Translations under genes and position numbers: made by a program
Notes under the pieces: model-generated
Told to the model about the DNA's origin: nothing
Databases searched by the model: none
The model's input: the letters and a program-made list of their open reading frames with translations, nothing else
Assembly: GCF_026155325.1 (NCBI RefSeq)
Contig: NZ_JAPFPW010000001.1
Location: 372,001-436,000, forward strand
DNA length: 64,000 nt
From: Desulfobotulus pelophilus
Lineage (GTDB): Bacteria; Desulfobacterota; Desulfobacteria; Desulfobacterales; ASO4-4
Reading direction: 5' to 3'
In this document: in pieces, positions 54,551 to 64,000 of the stretch
Layout: the number at the start of each line of letters is the position of its first letter
How positions within the stretch are numbered: the stretch's first letter is position 1

Positions 54551-55324
54551 TTACTCGTTTTTATTCTGGCTGTCAACAGGGGATTTGAAAAAAAGTTGGT
54601 TTTCGGGCCAGAGGATGCGAAGAGCTTCGTCACTGTATTCCCCCGGGTTTTTATAAAGAACAAGGGGGGGAGCTACGGTCAGGCCATGGCGGGCCTCCAT
54701 GCGCCCTTCCACGAGAATCAGTCGTGCCTGGTTTTTGGCAAGGGAGTGGACACACCGCAGATACTTGGGGGTGATGCGATTGTTTGCCATGGTGCTGAGT
54801 AGCTCTGCCATGCGGTCAGCAGGAAAAATGCAATACAGCCGACCGCTTTTTTTAAGAAGTTTTCTTGCGGTAAGCACCCATCCTGGGAGATCAATTGTGA
54901 TTTCATGCCGGGCGGCGGCTTTTTCATTGAGAGGGTTCAGCCGACCGCTGTGGTATTTGAAATAGGGTGGATTGATGATGACGCCGTCGGCTGGCCCCCC
55001 GAGGTCCCGTTGGCTCAGAAGGCGCATATCTTTTTCAATGATGTGAATACAATGCTGTAAATTATTGGCAATCACGTTGTTCCGTGCGAGGCTGGCAAGG
55101 TCAGACTGAAGCTCAACGGCGGTGACGCGTATCTGTGGTGTCTGTGTTGCCAGAAGAAGGGCCAGAACACCGCACCCTGTTCCAAGGTCAACAAAATGCT
55201 CTCCCGGCCGGGGCTGGGCGTGATCAGCCAGAAGCAGCGGGTCGATGGAAAAACGGTACCCTTTCTTATGCTGGTAGATCTGTAATTGTCCCTTTAACAG
55301 CGAGTTGGGCGTACAGGCTGTCAT
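54551..55324 (-). CDS. tRNA1(Val) adenine-N6-methyltransferase-like protein (TrmN6/YfiC)
   Basis: A 257-residue Rossmann-fold methyltransferase. The SAM motif VDLGTGCGVLALLLA lies at about residues 45-59, and the catalytic INPPYFK at about 117-123 marks N6-adenine methylation. It probably modifies A37 of tRNA1(Val). It overlaps the dciA-like gene by four bases and lies just upstream of tRNA-Ser. Confidence 0.88.
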   Translation of the reverse strand: MTACTPNSLLKGQLQIYQHKKGYRFSIDPLLLADHAQPRPGEHFVDLGTGCGVLALLLATQTPQIRVTAVELQSDLASLARNNVIANNLQHCIHIIEKDMRLLSQRDLGGPADGVIINPPYFKYHSGRLNPLNEKAAARHEITIDLPGWVLTARKLLKKSGRLYCIFPADRMAELLSTMANNRITPKYLRCVHSLAKNQARLILVEGRMEARHGLTVAPPLVLYKNPGEYSDEALRILWPENQLFFKSPVDSQNKNE

Positions 55325-55638
55325 GGTGCGCCGATACGTAGTCTGATATCATGGACAATTTTGGATCCGTAGCTTGCATTGAGGCGGTCTGCTATATCAG
55401 CTTTGAGAAACTGAAGGTGTTGCATCCATACCGAGCTGGTTACGGAAACAAGCAGACATCCGTCACGGAAGGATACGGGCTTTGCGTTTTTGGTTATTTC
55501 CGGCCCAACGGTACTTTCCCAGGAAGCCCAGATGGCCCTGAAGTCGCCCTTGCCGTACCGGGAGTGAAAAGGCTCCAGCGTTTTTGTGAGTGCCGTGCTG
55601 ATGTGAGAAAAGCGTTTGTTGCGGAATCTTTGATTCAT
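55321..55638 (-). CDS. DUF721/DciA-like protein
   Basis: A 105-residue protein of the DUF721 family (IWASWESTVGPEITKNAKPVSFRDGCLLVSV, SSVWMQHLQFLK). Family members include DciA, the helicase operator that loads DnaB in bacteria without DnaC. It is translationally coupled to the methyltransferase gene. Confidence 0.88.
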   Translation of the reverse strand: MNQRFRNKRFSHISTALTKTLEPFHSRYGKGDFRAIWASWESTVGPEITKNAKPVSFRDGCLLVSVTSSVWMQHLQFLKADIADRLNASYGSKIVHDIRLRIGAP

Positions 55639-56125
55639 GATGTTCTATTGTGAGGATGGTTTATAAAGGATGCAAGCTTTTGGCTAAAAAGGCTTGTTCC
55701 CTATTTCCCTTGACTTGGTGTGCCATGCATTTTATTTTGTAAGAATGTATAATTTGTTATTTTTCTTGTTTTCAGTATTCCATCATTCCAGAAAACTGAA
55801 GTGAAGAAGTTGTGTATTTGTCGTTTGGATCAGAAAAAAAAGCAAGTGAAATAAAGAGGGGAGAAGGGGGGAGTCGTTTGAGTGCGATCCGATTAGATGG
55901 AGTTTACTTTCTGTACAGCCGTCTTTCAGCAGTAAGCCGGAAAAAATCTTACGCCCGGAAAACGATTTGCGGTATTGTTCCCGGAACAAGATTGTGATCA
56001 TTGGCCATGGGTATGCATGGATTTCGTTGGTACCCATGAATTTCTGACAGTCAGGATCGGTATTGTATGGTGAAGGATGGTCCCCTTTTTGGGATTTTTG
56101 AACCTTTTGGAAGGAAGATGCACAC
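55639..56125. other. Divergent intergenic region upstream of hflK
   Basis: About 490 AT-rich bases. It holds a promoter-like TTGACT/TATTTT pair with 17-base spacing at 55710-55738 and an inverted repeat CATGGGTA/TACCCATG (56006-56013 with 56031-56038). No gene is called. Confidence 0.45.
55710..55738 (+). promoter_or_regulatory. Candidate sigma-70 promoter upstream of hflK
   Basis: TTGACT at 55710-55715 and TATTTT at 55733-55738, 17 bases apart, about 390 bases before hflK, which would give a long leader. Confidence 0.35.
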
Positions 56126-57178
56126 ATGAATTGGGACTGGGATAAACTCAGGGACAAGCAGCAGCAGAATGAACGCCGTACGGGTGGAGGTGGCGGTGGT
56201 AAGCCACCCCAGATGGATGAAATGGTTGACCAATTGAAAAACATGAAGGTCCCCGGAAGTTTCTGGCTTATTTTTCTTGTGTCTATAGCCGTTCTTATGG
56301 GGTTTACCATGTTTTATACCGTCGGAGTTTCCGAAGTTGGGGTGGTGCAACGCTTCGGAAAGTTTGCACGGGTGACAGAGCCGGGTCTTAACTTCAAACT
56401 TCCTGCGGGTATTGAAACCGTGAACAAGGTGAAGGTTCGGCTGGTTTACAAGGAAGAGTTCGGATATCGTGAAAATATGGATTCCCGAACCCGGTTTGCG
56501 GGTAGTGATATGGAGAATTCCGCGCTCATGCTCACCGGAGACCTGAATGTGGCGCTGGTCCCATGGATTGTACAGTATCAGATCCGGGATCCTTATAATT
56601 TCATGTTTAAGGTTCAGGATCCTAGGCAGCTTCTCCGGGATCTGTCCGAGGCTTGTATGCGTCTTGTAGTGGGTGACCGGAGTATCAATGAGGTTATCAG
56701 TGCCCGGGAGGAAATTGCCCTTGCCGCCCATGAGATTCTCCAGAGGGAGCTGGATAAGGCAGAGGCTGGTATTCATGTTGTTACTATTGAGATGAAACGT
56801 ACCAACGTTCCTGAACCTGTGCAGCCATCGTTTAACGAGGTCAACCAGGCAACCCAGGAAAGAGAACAGATGATTTACAAGGCCAAGGAAGAATATAACA
56901 GGGCGGTACCTGCGGCAAGGGGTGAGGCTGAACGTGTTATCCGTGAGGCGGAGGGGTATGCCCTGAACCGGGTCAACCGTGCCGAGGGTGATTCGGCCCG
57001 TTTCCAGAGTATTTATGCTGAATATGTTAGTGCAAAAGATGTAACAGAGCGGCGTATGTATCTGGAAATGATGCGGAGTCTTCTGCCCACGTTGAAAGAT
57101 AAATATATTATTGATTCAGATCAGGGTAATGTGCTGCCCTTCCTGAACCTTGGAAAAGAACTCGGGGTGAAGCAATGA
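56126..57178 (+). CDS. hflK: HflK, FtsH-protease modulator (SPFH family)
   Basis: A 350-residue membrane protein with a Gly-rich cytoplasmic N-terminus, one TM helix (about 48-68) and an SPFH/band-7 domain (VGVSEVGVVQRFGKF...EPGLNFKLP). With HflC it forms a cage around FtsH in the inner membrane and limits its proteolysis. GGAAGG precedes the start, and the stop overlaps hflC by four bases. Confidence 0.95.
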   Translation: MNWDWDKLRDKQQQNERRTGGGGGGKPPQMDEMVDQLKNMKVPGSFWLIFLVSIAVLMGFTMFYTVGVSEVGVVQRFGKFARVTEPGLNFKLPAGIETVNKVKVRLVYKEEFGYRENMDSRTRFAGSDMENSALMLTGDLNVALVPWIVQYQIRDPYNFMFKVQDPRQLLRDLSEACMRLVVGDRSINEVISAREEIALAAHEILQRELDKAEAGIHVVTIEMKRTNVPEPVQPSFNEVNQATQEREQMIYKAKEEYNRAVPAARGEAERVIREAEGYALNRVNRAEGDSARFQSIYAEYVSAKDVTERRMYLEMMRSLLPTLKDKYIIDSDQGNVLPFLNLGKELGVKQ

Positions 57179-58164
57179 ATATGAAAGGTGTTCTGGGGGC
57201 GGTCCTGGTGGCTGCGTTGCTGCTGGCGTATTCTGCGGCATTTGTTGTGGATGAAACGGAGCAGGCTGTGGTGACGCAGTTTGGTCGTATTGTTGGGGAC
57301 CCTATCATTGAGCCGGGTCTTAAATTTAAAGTTCCTTTTGTGCAGATGGTAACCTTTTTTCCGAAAAACCTGCAGGCATGGGACGGGGATCCCGGTCAGA
57401 TACCTACGCTGGATAAGACCTATATCTATGTAGATGCTTTTGCCCGGTGGCGGATTGTGGATCCTGTGAAGTTCTTTCAGTCTATTGGTGCTTTTTCATT
57501 GGCAAGGGGCCGTCTGGATGAAATTATTGATCCTGCCATCCGCAACCTGGTAACGTCCAATGCTCTTGTGGAGTCTGTGCGGTGGACAAACCGGGAAATG
57601 GATCCTTGGGTGGAGCTGGATGCCTTCGGTGAAGTGGAAACCATTGAAGAAGAGCGTGATAGAGAAGCCTTTGCAAGAGACGACAGCCGGACCCGGGAAA
57701 TTCGTGTGGGGCGTGAAAAAATCACGGAGCAGATACTTGCTCAGGCTCAGCCGAGGCTGGATGTGTTTGGTATTGAGCTTGTGGATGTAAAGATAAAACG
57801 GATTAATTATGTAGAGCAGGTCAGGGAATCTGTTTATAAGCGCATGATTGCTGAGCGCCGTCAGATTGCGGAAAAGTATCGTTCAGAAGGTGTGGGGGAA
57901 GCCCGCAAGATTCGTGGTGATAAAGAAAGAGAATTGCAGCGGATTGAGTCTGAAGCATACCGGACCGCCCAGAAAATTCGTGGTGAAGCCGATGCTAAAG
58001 TTGTAAAACTTCTGGGAGACACCTATGGGGTTGACCCGGAATTTTATACCTACCAGCAAACCTTGGAAACCTACAGGGAGGCGTTGGAAGGAAGTACGGT
58101 TGTGTTCTCTACGGATTCAGATTTTATGAAGTTTATTAACAGGCAGGGCGTGAAGAAGCGCTAG
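57175..58164 (+). CDS. hflC: HflC, FtsH-protease modulator (SPFH family)
   Basis: A 329-residue partner of HflK: an N-terminal signal-anchor, then the SPFH domain (DETEQAVVTQFGRIVG...EPGLKFKVPFVQ) and a long helical part with RIESEAYRTAQKIRGEADAKV. It has the standard coupling ATGA overlap with hflK and is followed by a strong terminator. Confidence 0.95.
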   Translation: MNMKGVLGAVLVAALLLAYSAAFVVDETEQAVVTQFGRIVGDPIIEPGLKFKVPFVQMVTFFPKNLQAWDGDPGQIPTLDKTYIYVDAFARWRIVDPVKFFQSIGAFSLARGRLDEIIDPAIRNLVTSNALVESVRWTNREMDPWVELDAFGEVETIEEERDREAFARDDSRTREIRVGREKITEQILAQAQPRLDVFGIELVDVKIKRINYVEQVRESVYKRMIAERRQIAEKYRSEGVGEARKIRGDKERELQRIESEAYRTAQKIRGEADAKVVKLLGDTYGVDPEFYTYQQTLETYREALEGSTVVFSTDSDFMKFINRQGVKKR

Positions 58165-58177
58165 CTGGCGGTATAAA

Positions 58178-58207
58178 AAAAAGCACCCGGAAACGGGTGC
58201 TTTTTTT
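58178..58207 (+). terminator. Rho-independent terminator after hflC
   Basis: AAGCACCC-GGAAAC-GGGTGCTT flanked by A- and T-runs. It may work in both directions for hflC and the convergent small ribosomal protein gene. Confidence 0.92.
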
Positions 58208-58229
58208 GTGCCGGAAAAAAGCTGTAAAA

Positions 58230-58325
58230 CTATTTTTTTCTACGCTGATGGCGTGTGCGTGCCAGGAGCTTCCGGTGCTTGTGACGCCGCATTTTTTTTC
58301 TGCGTTTTTTAATAACACTACCCAA
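58230..58325 (-). CDS. bS22-like ribosomal protein (AURKAIP1/COX24 domain)
   Basis: A 31-residue, extremely basic protein starting GSVIKKRRKKMRRHKHRKLL and ending RHQRRKK, a clear match to the bS22/AURKAIP1-COX24 family, which sits in the small ribosomal subunit. The start is TTG 58325, preceded by GGAGGTGAT, an almost perfect anti-SD match. A longer frame back to 58424 is less likely. Too short for routine gene calling. Confidence 0.85.
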   Translation of the reverse strand: MGSVIKKRRKKMRRHKHRKLLARTRHQRRKK

Positions 58326-58447
58326 AACATCACCTCCAGTCTGAAAGGAAAAATTCTTGTTCATCGATCTTTCTGGTAAATCGATAAGTTGTTTTAGTAG
58401 CATGCGCCTGCTCTGCTTGTCCATATGATTTTCCGGAAAAACTCATC

Positions 58448-59011
58448 ATGACAGGAGGGGCTTTGCATTTTTCTGAGCACGGGGAGCTCTTTTCAATAGA
58501 TATGCTGGAAATACTGGATCTGGCCCTGCCGGTTGCAGAAGAGTCTGTTGCCGGGTTTTATAAGATGAGCACTTCGCGGTGGGGGCGTCTGCGGTATGAT
58601 GTCAGAACGGCTGTTGACCTCCTTCCCCACGAACAGGTGGGGAATGCTTATGCTCAGGTGTTGAGGTATGTAGGAATGCCATGGCAGCGGAGTACATCGG
58701 CGGCAGCTTTTACCGTATATCGTATCTGTCTTCAGGATAGTCCGATCCTGGATCGTCTTCGCAAAAGTCCTTTTCTTGAGCTTCTTCCCTTTTTGGTCTA
58801 TGTGCTTGTGCATGAACTGGTTCATGTGGTGCGGTTTTCAACGCATTTGCAGTTGTTTGAAGCCTTGCCGGAAAAGCGTTTGCAGGAAGAAAGGCGGGTA
58901 CAGGAGATTACCGGCATGATAGTGGGTGAAATATCTGTGCCGGGTTTAGCGCCTGTATGTTCTTTTTTTTCCGGTCCTGGCGGAGCCAGTGTAGATTTGT
59001 TTGAATTTTAA
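58448..59011 (+). CDS. Predicted zinc metalloprotein (HExxH), function unknown
   Basis: A 187-residue protein with VYVLVHELVHVVRFSTH at about residues 116-132, a zinc-binding HExxH motif. A downstream acidic EERRVQEITGMIV segment could provide the third ligand. No known peptidase family is recognised. Confidence 0.6.
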   Translation: MTGGALHFSEHGELFSIDMLEILDLALPVAEESVAGFYKMSTSRWGRLRYDVRTAVDLLPHEQVGNAYAQVLRYVGMPWQRSTSAAAFTVYRICLQDSPILDRLRKSPFLELLPFLVYVLVHELVHVVRFSTHLQLFEALPEKRLQEERRVQEITGMIVGEISVPGLAPVCSFFSGPGGASVDLFEF

Positions 59012-59142
59012 ATGTTTGCTGCCTATGGATTTTTGTGAGTGGGAGGGCAAGGGCCTTCTTGACAAGGCAAAAGAACTGACTATCTTTACCACGTTTTGAG
59101 TAGCTTGTGTTTTAGCCTTATTTATGACCAGGAGAGCGTGGC

Positions 59143-59382
59143 ATGCCTATTTACGAATATGAATGCACCCAATGTGCGAAGGTTATGGATGTACTTCAAA
59201 AAATATCCGATCCTCCTTTGGAAAAATGCCGTTTTTGCGGGGGGGCTGTGCACAAAGTGATGTCACAGACAACCTTTCACCTCAAGGGTGGAGGCTGGTA
59301 TGTGACGGATTATGGCGGGAGTAAAGCTCCTGTATCACCGTCTGCGGAAACAAGCACTCCTTCTGTGCCGGATACCGATTGA
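59143..59382 (+). CDS. FmdB-family zinc-ribbon protein
   Basis: A 79-residue protein with MPIYEYECTQCAKVMDVLQ and CRFCGGAVHKVMS, the two CxxC knuckles of the FmdB/CxxC_CXXC_SSSS family, and a flexible C-terminal tail. It is usually considered regulatory. AGGAGAG precedes the start. Confidence 0.9.
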   Translation: MPIYEYECTQCAKVMDVLQKISDPPLEKCRFCGGAVHKVMSQTTFHLKGGGWYVTDYGGSKAPVSPSAETSTPSVPDTD

Positions 59383-59542
59383 TTTTTGGTTTTGCTGTAT
59401 CGGTATTTTTTGCAGGGGAAGCTTTTTGTCAGAAAAACATCCGTATTTGTTGTGAGTCTCTGTGACTGAATTTTTTCCGGAATTTCGGTTTGCTCTGCTC
59501 CTTATCTCTTTTTAGAAACTAAAAAAATATCGAGAGCATCTT

Positions 59543-59570
59543 TACAAACCTCTGGCCATGCTTATCCTTT
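59543..59570 (+). promoter_or_regulatory. Candidate promoter for groES-groEL
   Basis: TTTACA and TATCCT, 16 bases apart, about 70 bases before groES. No CIRCE inverted repeat (TTAGCACTC-N9-GAGTGCTAA) is visible, so heat control must use another mechanism. Confidence 0.35.
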
Positions 59571-59637
59571 CGGCCGGTTCCGGAGTAATCCAAAAAACAG
59601 TATTATTTGTCTATTTTTAAAAAGGAGAGATTGTATC

Positions 59638-59931
59638 ATGAACATCAGACCCTTGTTTGACCGTATTGTTGTCAAGCGTACCGAAGAGGCTAAAAAAACC
59701 CAGGGTGGCATTATTATTCCAGATACGGCAAAGGAAAAACCTGCGGAAGGAACCGTTATTGCCGTTGGTGCGGGTCGCATGAATGATAAGGGAGAGCGTA
59801 TCCCCATGGATATTAAAGTGGGTGATCGTGTTCTTTTCAGCAAATACGGCGGCAATGAAGTAAAAATGGCTGGTGAAGAATTCCTGATGATGTCTCAGGA
59901 TGATGTTTATGCGGTTGTGGATGAGGCCTGA
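59638..59931 (+). CDS. groES: Co-chaperonin GroES
   Basis: A 97-residue cap of the GroEL folding chamber. NIRPLFDRIVVKR and the mobile loop EEAKKTQGGIIIPDTAKEK are characteristic. AAGGAGAG precedes the start. groEL follows after 112 bases. Confidence 0.97.
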   Translation: MNIRPLFDRIVVKRTEEAKKTQGGIIIPDTAKEKPAEGTVIAVGAGRMNDKGERIPMDIKVGDRVLFSKYGGNEVKMAGEEFLMMSQDDVYAVVDEA

Positions 59932-60028
59932 TGGATTCCTCTGTGCCAGGACTATAATGGCTTAGAATCCAACGGATCATCAGTTTTTCGATTGCAGATC
60001 TTCATTATGAATTGCAACCAGATTGTAA

Positions 60029-61696
<1,668 letters not shown>

Positions 61697-61731
61697 GACT
61701 TTCGCTTGTAGTTTCAGGTTGTTGAGTATGG

Positions 61732-61766
61732 GCCCCGATGCATGTATGTGCATTGGGGCTTTTTCG
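61732..61766 (+). terminator. Rho-independent terminator after groEL
   Basis: An 11-base stem with one wobble (61732-61742 with 61749-61759) and a run of T. Confidence 0.9.
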
Positions 61767-61903
61767 TTAAGTTGTAGGGTGGAATCGAATTGTCCGCCTT
61801 TTCTTGACAGTGGCCGCACTGTCCTATAATTATGGAAGGTGGTATAGTTCTGCTTAGAACTGTTTTTTTGTATTGACTGCATGGGTGTTCCCTAGGAGTT
61901 ATC

Positions 61904-62602
61904 ATGGCCCACGATTCTCTGAGTCTTCTTACTGTTCTTGGTTCCGCTGGCACTGTTGTTAAGCTTGTCCTGTTGGTTTTGCTTCTTTTTTCTGTAATTT
62001 CATGGGCTATTATTTTCATCAAGTATTTTTCCCTTCGCCGTGATTACAGAGAATCCGTGCGCTTCCAGGAGTTTTTCTGGAAGGGGTCCAATCTCTCTGA
62101 TGTTTATTCCAAAATGAAACATATGGGAGAGAGTCCGGCTGCGCGTGTTTTTCGGGCAGGGTATAAAGAACTGAAGGCCGCCGGTAAGGCGGGAGATGGG
62201 GATACCCTTGGCAGAAGGGCTGCGGGCATGGATACTCTGAAACGAACGTTGGACAGAACCTGCTCATCGGAAATGACCCGGATGGGGCAGCTTGTTTCAT
62301 TTCTTGCCACCTGCGGCAATACAGCACCGTTCATCGGTCTCCTTGGAACAGTCTGGGGCATTATGGATGCTTTCCATGGAATCGGTATAAAGGGGTCCGC
62401 GAGCCTCGCTGTTGTGGCTCCCGGTATTTCTGAAGCTCTTCTCGCCACTGCCATTGGACTTGCGGTAGCAATCCCTGCCGTAGTTGCCTACAATACCTTT
62501 TTGCATAAAATCAGAACCATTGGCTCTGAACTTGAAAATTTCTCGTCAGATTTTCTGAATATTGTGGAGCGGGATCTTCACCGTATACAGGGAGACTCCT
62601 GA
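61904..62602 (+). CDS. tolQ: TolQ-type proton channel subunit
   Basis: A 232-residue MotA/TolQ/ExbB-family protein with three TM helices; GNTAPFIGLLGTVWGIMDAF and LLATAIGLAVAIPAVVAYN mark helices two and three. It uses the proton gradient to energise envelope constriction with TolR and TolA. It overlaps tolR by one base (TGATG). Confidence 0.92.
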   Translation: MAHDSLSLLTVLGSAGTVVKLVLLVLLLFSVISWAIIFIKYFSLRRDYRESVRFQEFFWKGSNLSDVYSKMKHMGESPAARVFRAGYKELKAAGKAGDGDTLGRRAAGMDTLKRTLDRTCSSEMTRMGQLVSFLATCGNTAPFIGLLGTVWGIMDAFHGIGIKGSASLAVVAPGISEALLATAIGLAVAIPAVVAYNTFLHKIRTIGSELENFSSDFLNIVERDLHRIQGDS

Positions 62603-63018
62603 TGGCCACAGGATTTCGAAACAATGAAATGCTCAGTGATATCAATGTGACTCCCTTTGTGGATGTCATGCTGGTTTTGTTGATCATGTTTATGGTAACC
62701 GCACCAATGATGCAGCAGGGTGAGGAAGTATCTCTTCCGCAAGTGGACTCCGCCCCGCTGGAAGAAAGCCGGGATCCACTTATGCTTGTAGTGGATAGGG
62801 ACGGAGCCGTATGGATCGGTGAAATGCGGGTTGGGCCGGGAGTCCTTGAAAATAGGATGGCGGATCTCTTACGAGGAGATCCGGAGGCTCAGGTTCTGTT
62901 AAAGGCAGATGCTGCGGTACCCTATGGACGTGTTGTAGAAATTATGAACAGTGTCCGTAAGGCAGGTGTCACACGCCTGGGAATGCTGACCCAGCCTGTA
63001 GGGGACGCTGTAAGGTGA
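62602..63018 (+). CDS. tolR: TolR/ExbD-type protein
   Basis: A 138-residue protein with a single TM helix containing the ion-carrying Asp (VTPFVDVMLVLLIMFMV) and a periplasmic domain. It partners TolQ. It overlaps the next gene by four bases. Confidence 0.92.
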   Translation: MATGFRNNEMLSDINVTPFVDVMLVLLIMFMVTAPMMQQGEEVSLPQVDSAPLEESRDPLMLVVDRDGAVWIGEMRVGPGVLENRMADLLRGDPEAQVLLKADAAVPYGRVVEIMNSVRKAGVTRLGMLTQPVGDAVR

Positions 63019-63878
63019 AAACGGCGGTGCAAATGGCGGCCATGGAAAATCGATTTGGTTTTTTTCTTTTGATATCCGCTCTTACTCACCTTGTTTTTTT
63101 GGGCTGTATGGTGGTGTTTCCCCGGTTTTTGAGTCTGTCTGTTTCACAGACTATGACACCCATGCTGGTAGATCTTGTAGCACCGGTGTCATCACCTTCC
63201 GTTGTACCAGAAGAGGTACCGCAGACTCGTGCTGCGGCAGATCCTGCGCCGCCTCAGCCTCAAGCTTCGTCGAGGCAGACCAGTTCTCTGGAGAAAATTC
63301 ATGTTCCTATGGCAGAAAAAAAGCCGGAAGTTGTGACGCCTCGTTCAGAACCAGTCTCTGTACCCGTGAAGCGCCCTCAAAGCTCACAGCGAACCCGGCC
63401 TCCAGCGGATGAAATGAACAGAAATCTGCTAGAAACGGCCATGGAAGATATCGCCCGCCAGGTGGAGGAAGGGGCGAGTCGGTCTCTGCAGAGGGCGTTT
63501 CAGGATCTTGAAAGGGATGTTGCAGAAAGGTCACGAAGACAGGGCCGTGCAGGAGCTGGCAGTGAAGGTCTTCGTGGAGAAGCCGCCGGGCGTGTACTGG
63601 ATCTGTACATTGCCCAGGCTGCCCATCGCGTTCAGCAGAACTGGGCTTATGCTGGTGCCGGTCGAAGCACAGAAGGGGCCGTTGTGGTTTTTCAGATAAC
63701 ACGGGATGGCCGGGTCCGTAACCTCACGGTGACGCAGTCGTCAGGCAACAGACTAATTGATGAGTCTGCTCGAAGGGCCATATTGAAGGCAGAGCCTTTT
63801 TCCGTTTTTCCGGATACACTGCCTGATGATCGTATTGCCATTGGCTTCCGATTTACCGATAAAGGGGTAGACCTGTAA
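63015..63878 (+). CDS. TolA/TonB-like energy transducer
   Basis: A 287-residue protein with an N-terminal TM anchor (about 13-37), a proline- and charge-rich periplasmic linker and a TonB C-terminal domain (GAVVVFQITRDGRVRNLTV...RRAILKAEPF). It lies between tolR and a tolB-like gene, so a TolA role is likely. It overlaps the next start by one base. Confidence 0.85.
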   Translation: MKTAVQMAAMENRFGFFLLISALTHLVFLGCMVVFPRFLSLSVSQTMTPMLVDLVAPVSSPSVVPEEVPQTRAAADPAPPQPQASSRQTSSLEKIHVPMAEKKPEVVTPRSEPVSVPVKRPQSSQRTRPPADEMNRNLLETAMEDIARQVEEGASRSLQRAFQDLERDVAERSRRQGRAGAGSEGLRGEAAGRVLDLYIAQAAHRVQQNWAYAGAGRSTEGAVVVFQITRDGRVRNLTVTQSSGNRLIDESARRAILKAEPFSVFPDTLPDDRIAIGFRFTDKGVDL

Positions 63879-64000
63879 TGGGGCATGAGAGAAAGCTGAA
63901 GTCGTTGTTTTCCATAGTAAAAAGTACTGTGCTGCTGCTTGGGTTATTGATGATGTGGCCAGGTGGGAGTGTTGCGGTGGAGGATGTTCCCATCATTGAT
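63878..64000 (+). CDS. TolB-like protein, N-terminus only
   Basis: The first 41 codons only. Start ATG 63878 shares its A with the previous TAA. The residues form a signal peptide (LLLGLLMMWPGGSVAVE). Identity as TolB is inferred from position after tolQ-tolR-tolA-like genes. Confidence 0.6.
   Translation, partial: MGHERKLKSLFSIVKSTVLLLGLLMMWPGGSVAVEDVPIID

Overview
The window looks like a chromosomal segment of a Gram-negative, flagellated, anaerobic bacterium, most likely a sulfate-reducer-type Desulfobacterota (former Deltaproteobacteria). This placement is an inference. It rests on an RND efflux set, hflKC, a tolQRA-type cluster, a motAB stator, CCG-domain and polyferredoxin redox proteins, and a complete AmmeMemoRadiSam gene set. 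No rRNA operon or CRISPR array is present.

Layout. 1-9497: an alanine-racemase-like gene cut by the left edge, a hotdog thioesterase, an RND tripartite pump (outer-membrane factor, adaptor, permease) and a membrane diguanylate cyclase. 9656-14620: a cysteine-cluster protein, a periplasmic binding protein, DNA polymerase IV, a small Cys-rich membrane protein, an Smr protein and a hemolysin-III-like protein. 14870-21890: a BCCT transporter followed by a cNMP/CBS/DUF294 protein and a DnaQ-like exonuclease, then a Kef-type antiporter fused to a PTS EIIA domain, and a LysE exporter. 22203-30558: envelope proteins, an iron-sulfur redox pair, a YitT protein, a tandem flavodoxin-fold protein and amrB-amrA-amrS. 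30772-39051: a LysM protein, an HD hydrolase, a degenerate HD-GYP protein, motAB, and an HTH-EIIA / ClC channel / stress-like cassette. 39015-43611: murI, a small unknown gene, a YkgJ-like protein, and recR, ybaB and dnaX, all but the small gene on the minus strand.

43708-54435 is a roughly 10.7-kb integrated element. It lies in the 3' end of a tRNA-Ser(GGA) gene that originally sat directly upstream of dnaX. It is bounded by a 16-bp direct repeat and holds a P4-type integrase, hicAB, a serine recombinase, a second small tyrosine recombinase, phage-like late genes, an AlpA-like regulator and a primase/ATPase. It also contains a strongly structured RNA locus with a terminator, followed by a target complementary to it. 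This matches the design of C4/CI antisense immunity RNAs of phages P1, P7 and P4. The combination suggests a P4-style satellite or defective prophage and is the most interesting part of the window.

54551-64000 returns to core genes: a tRNA methyltransferase, a DUF721/DciA protein, hflK-hflC, a 31-residue bS22-like ribosomal protein that is easily missed, a HELVH protein, an FmdB-type zinc ribbon, groES-groEL, and tolQ-tolR-tolA-like genes running into a tolB-like gene at the right edge.
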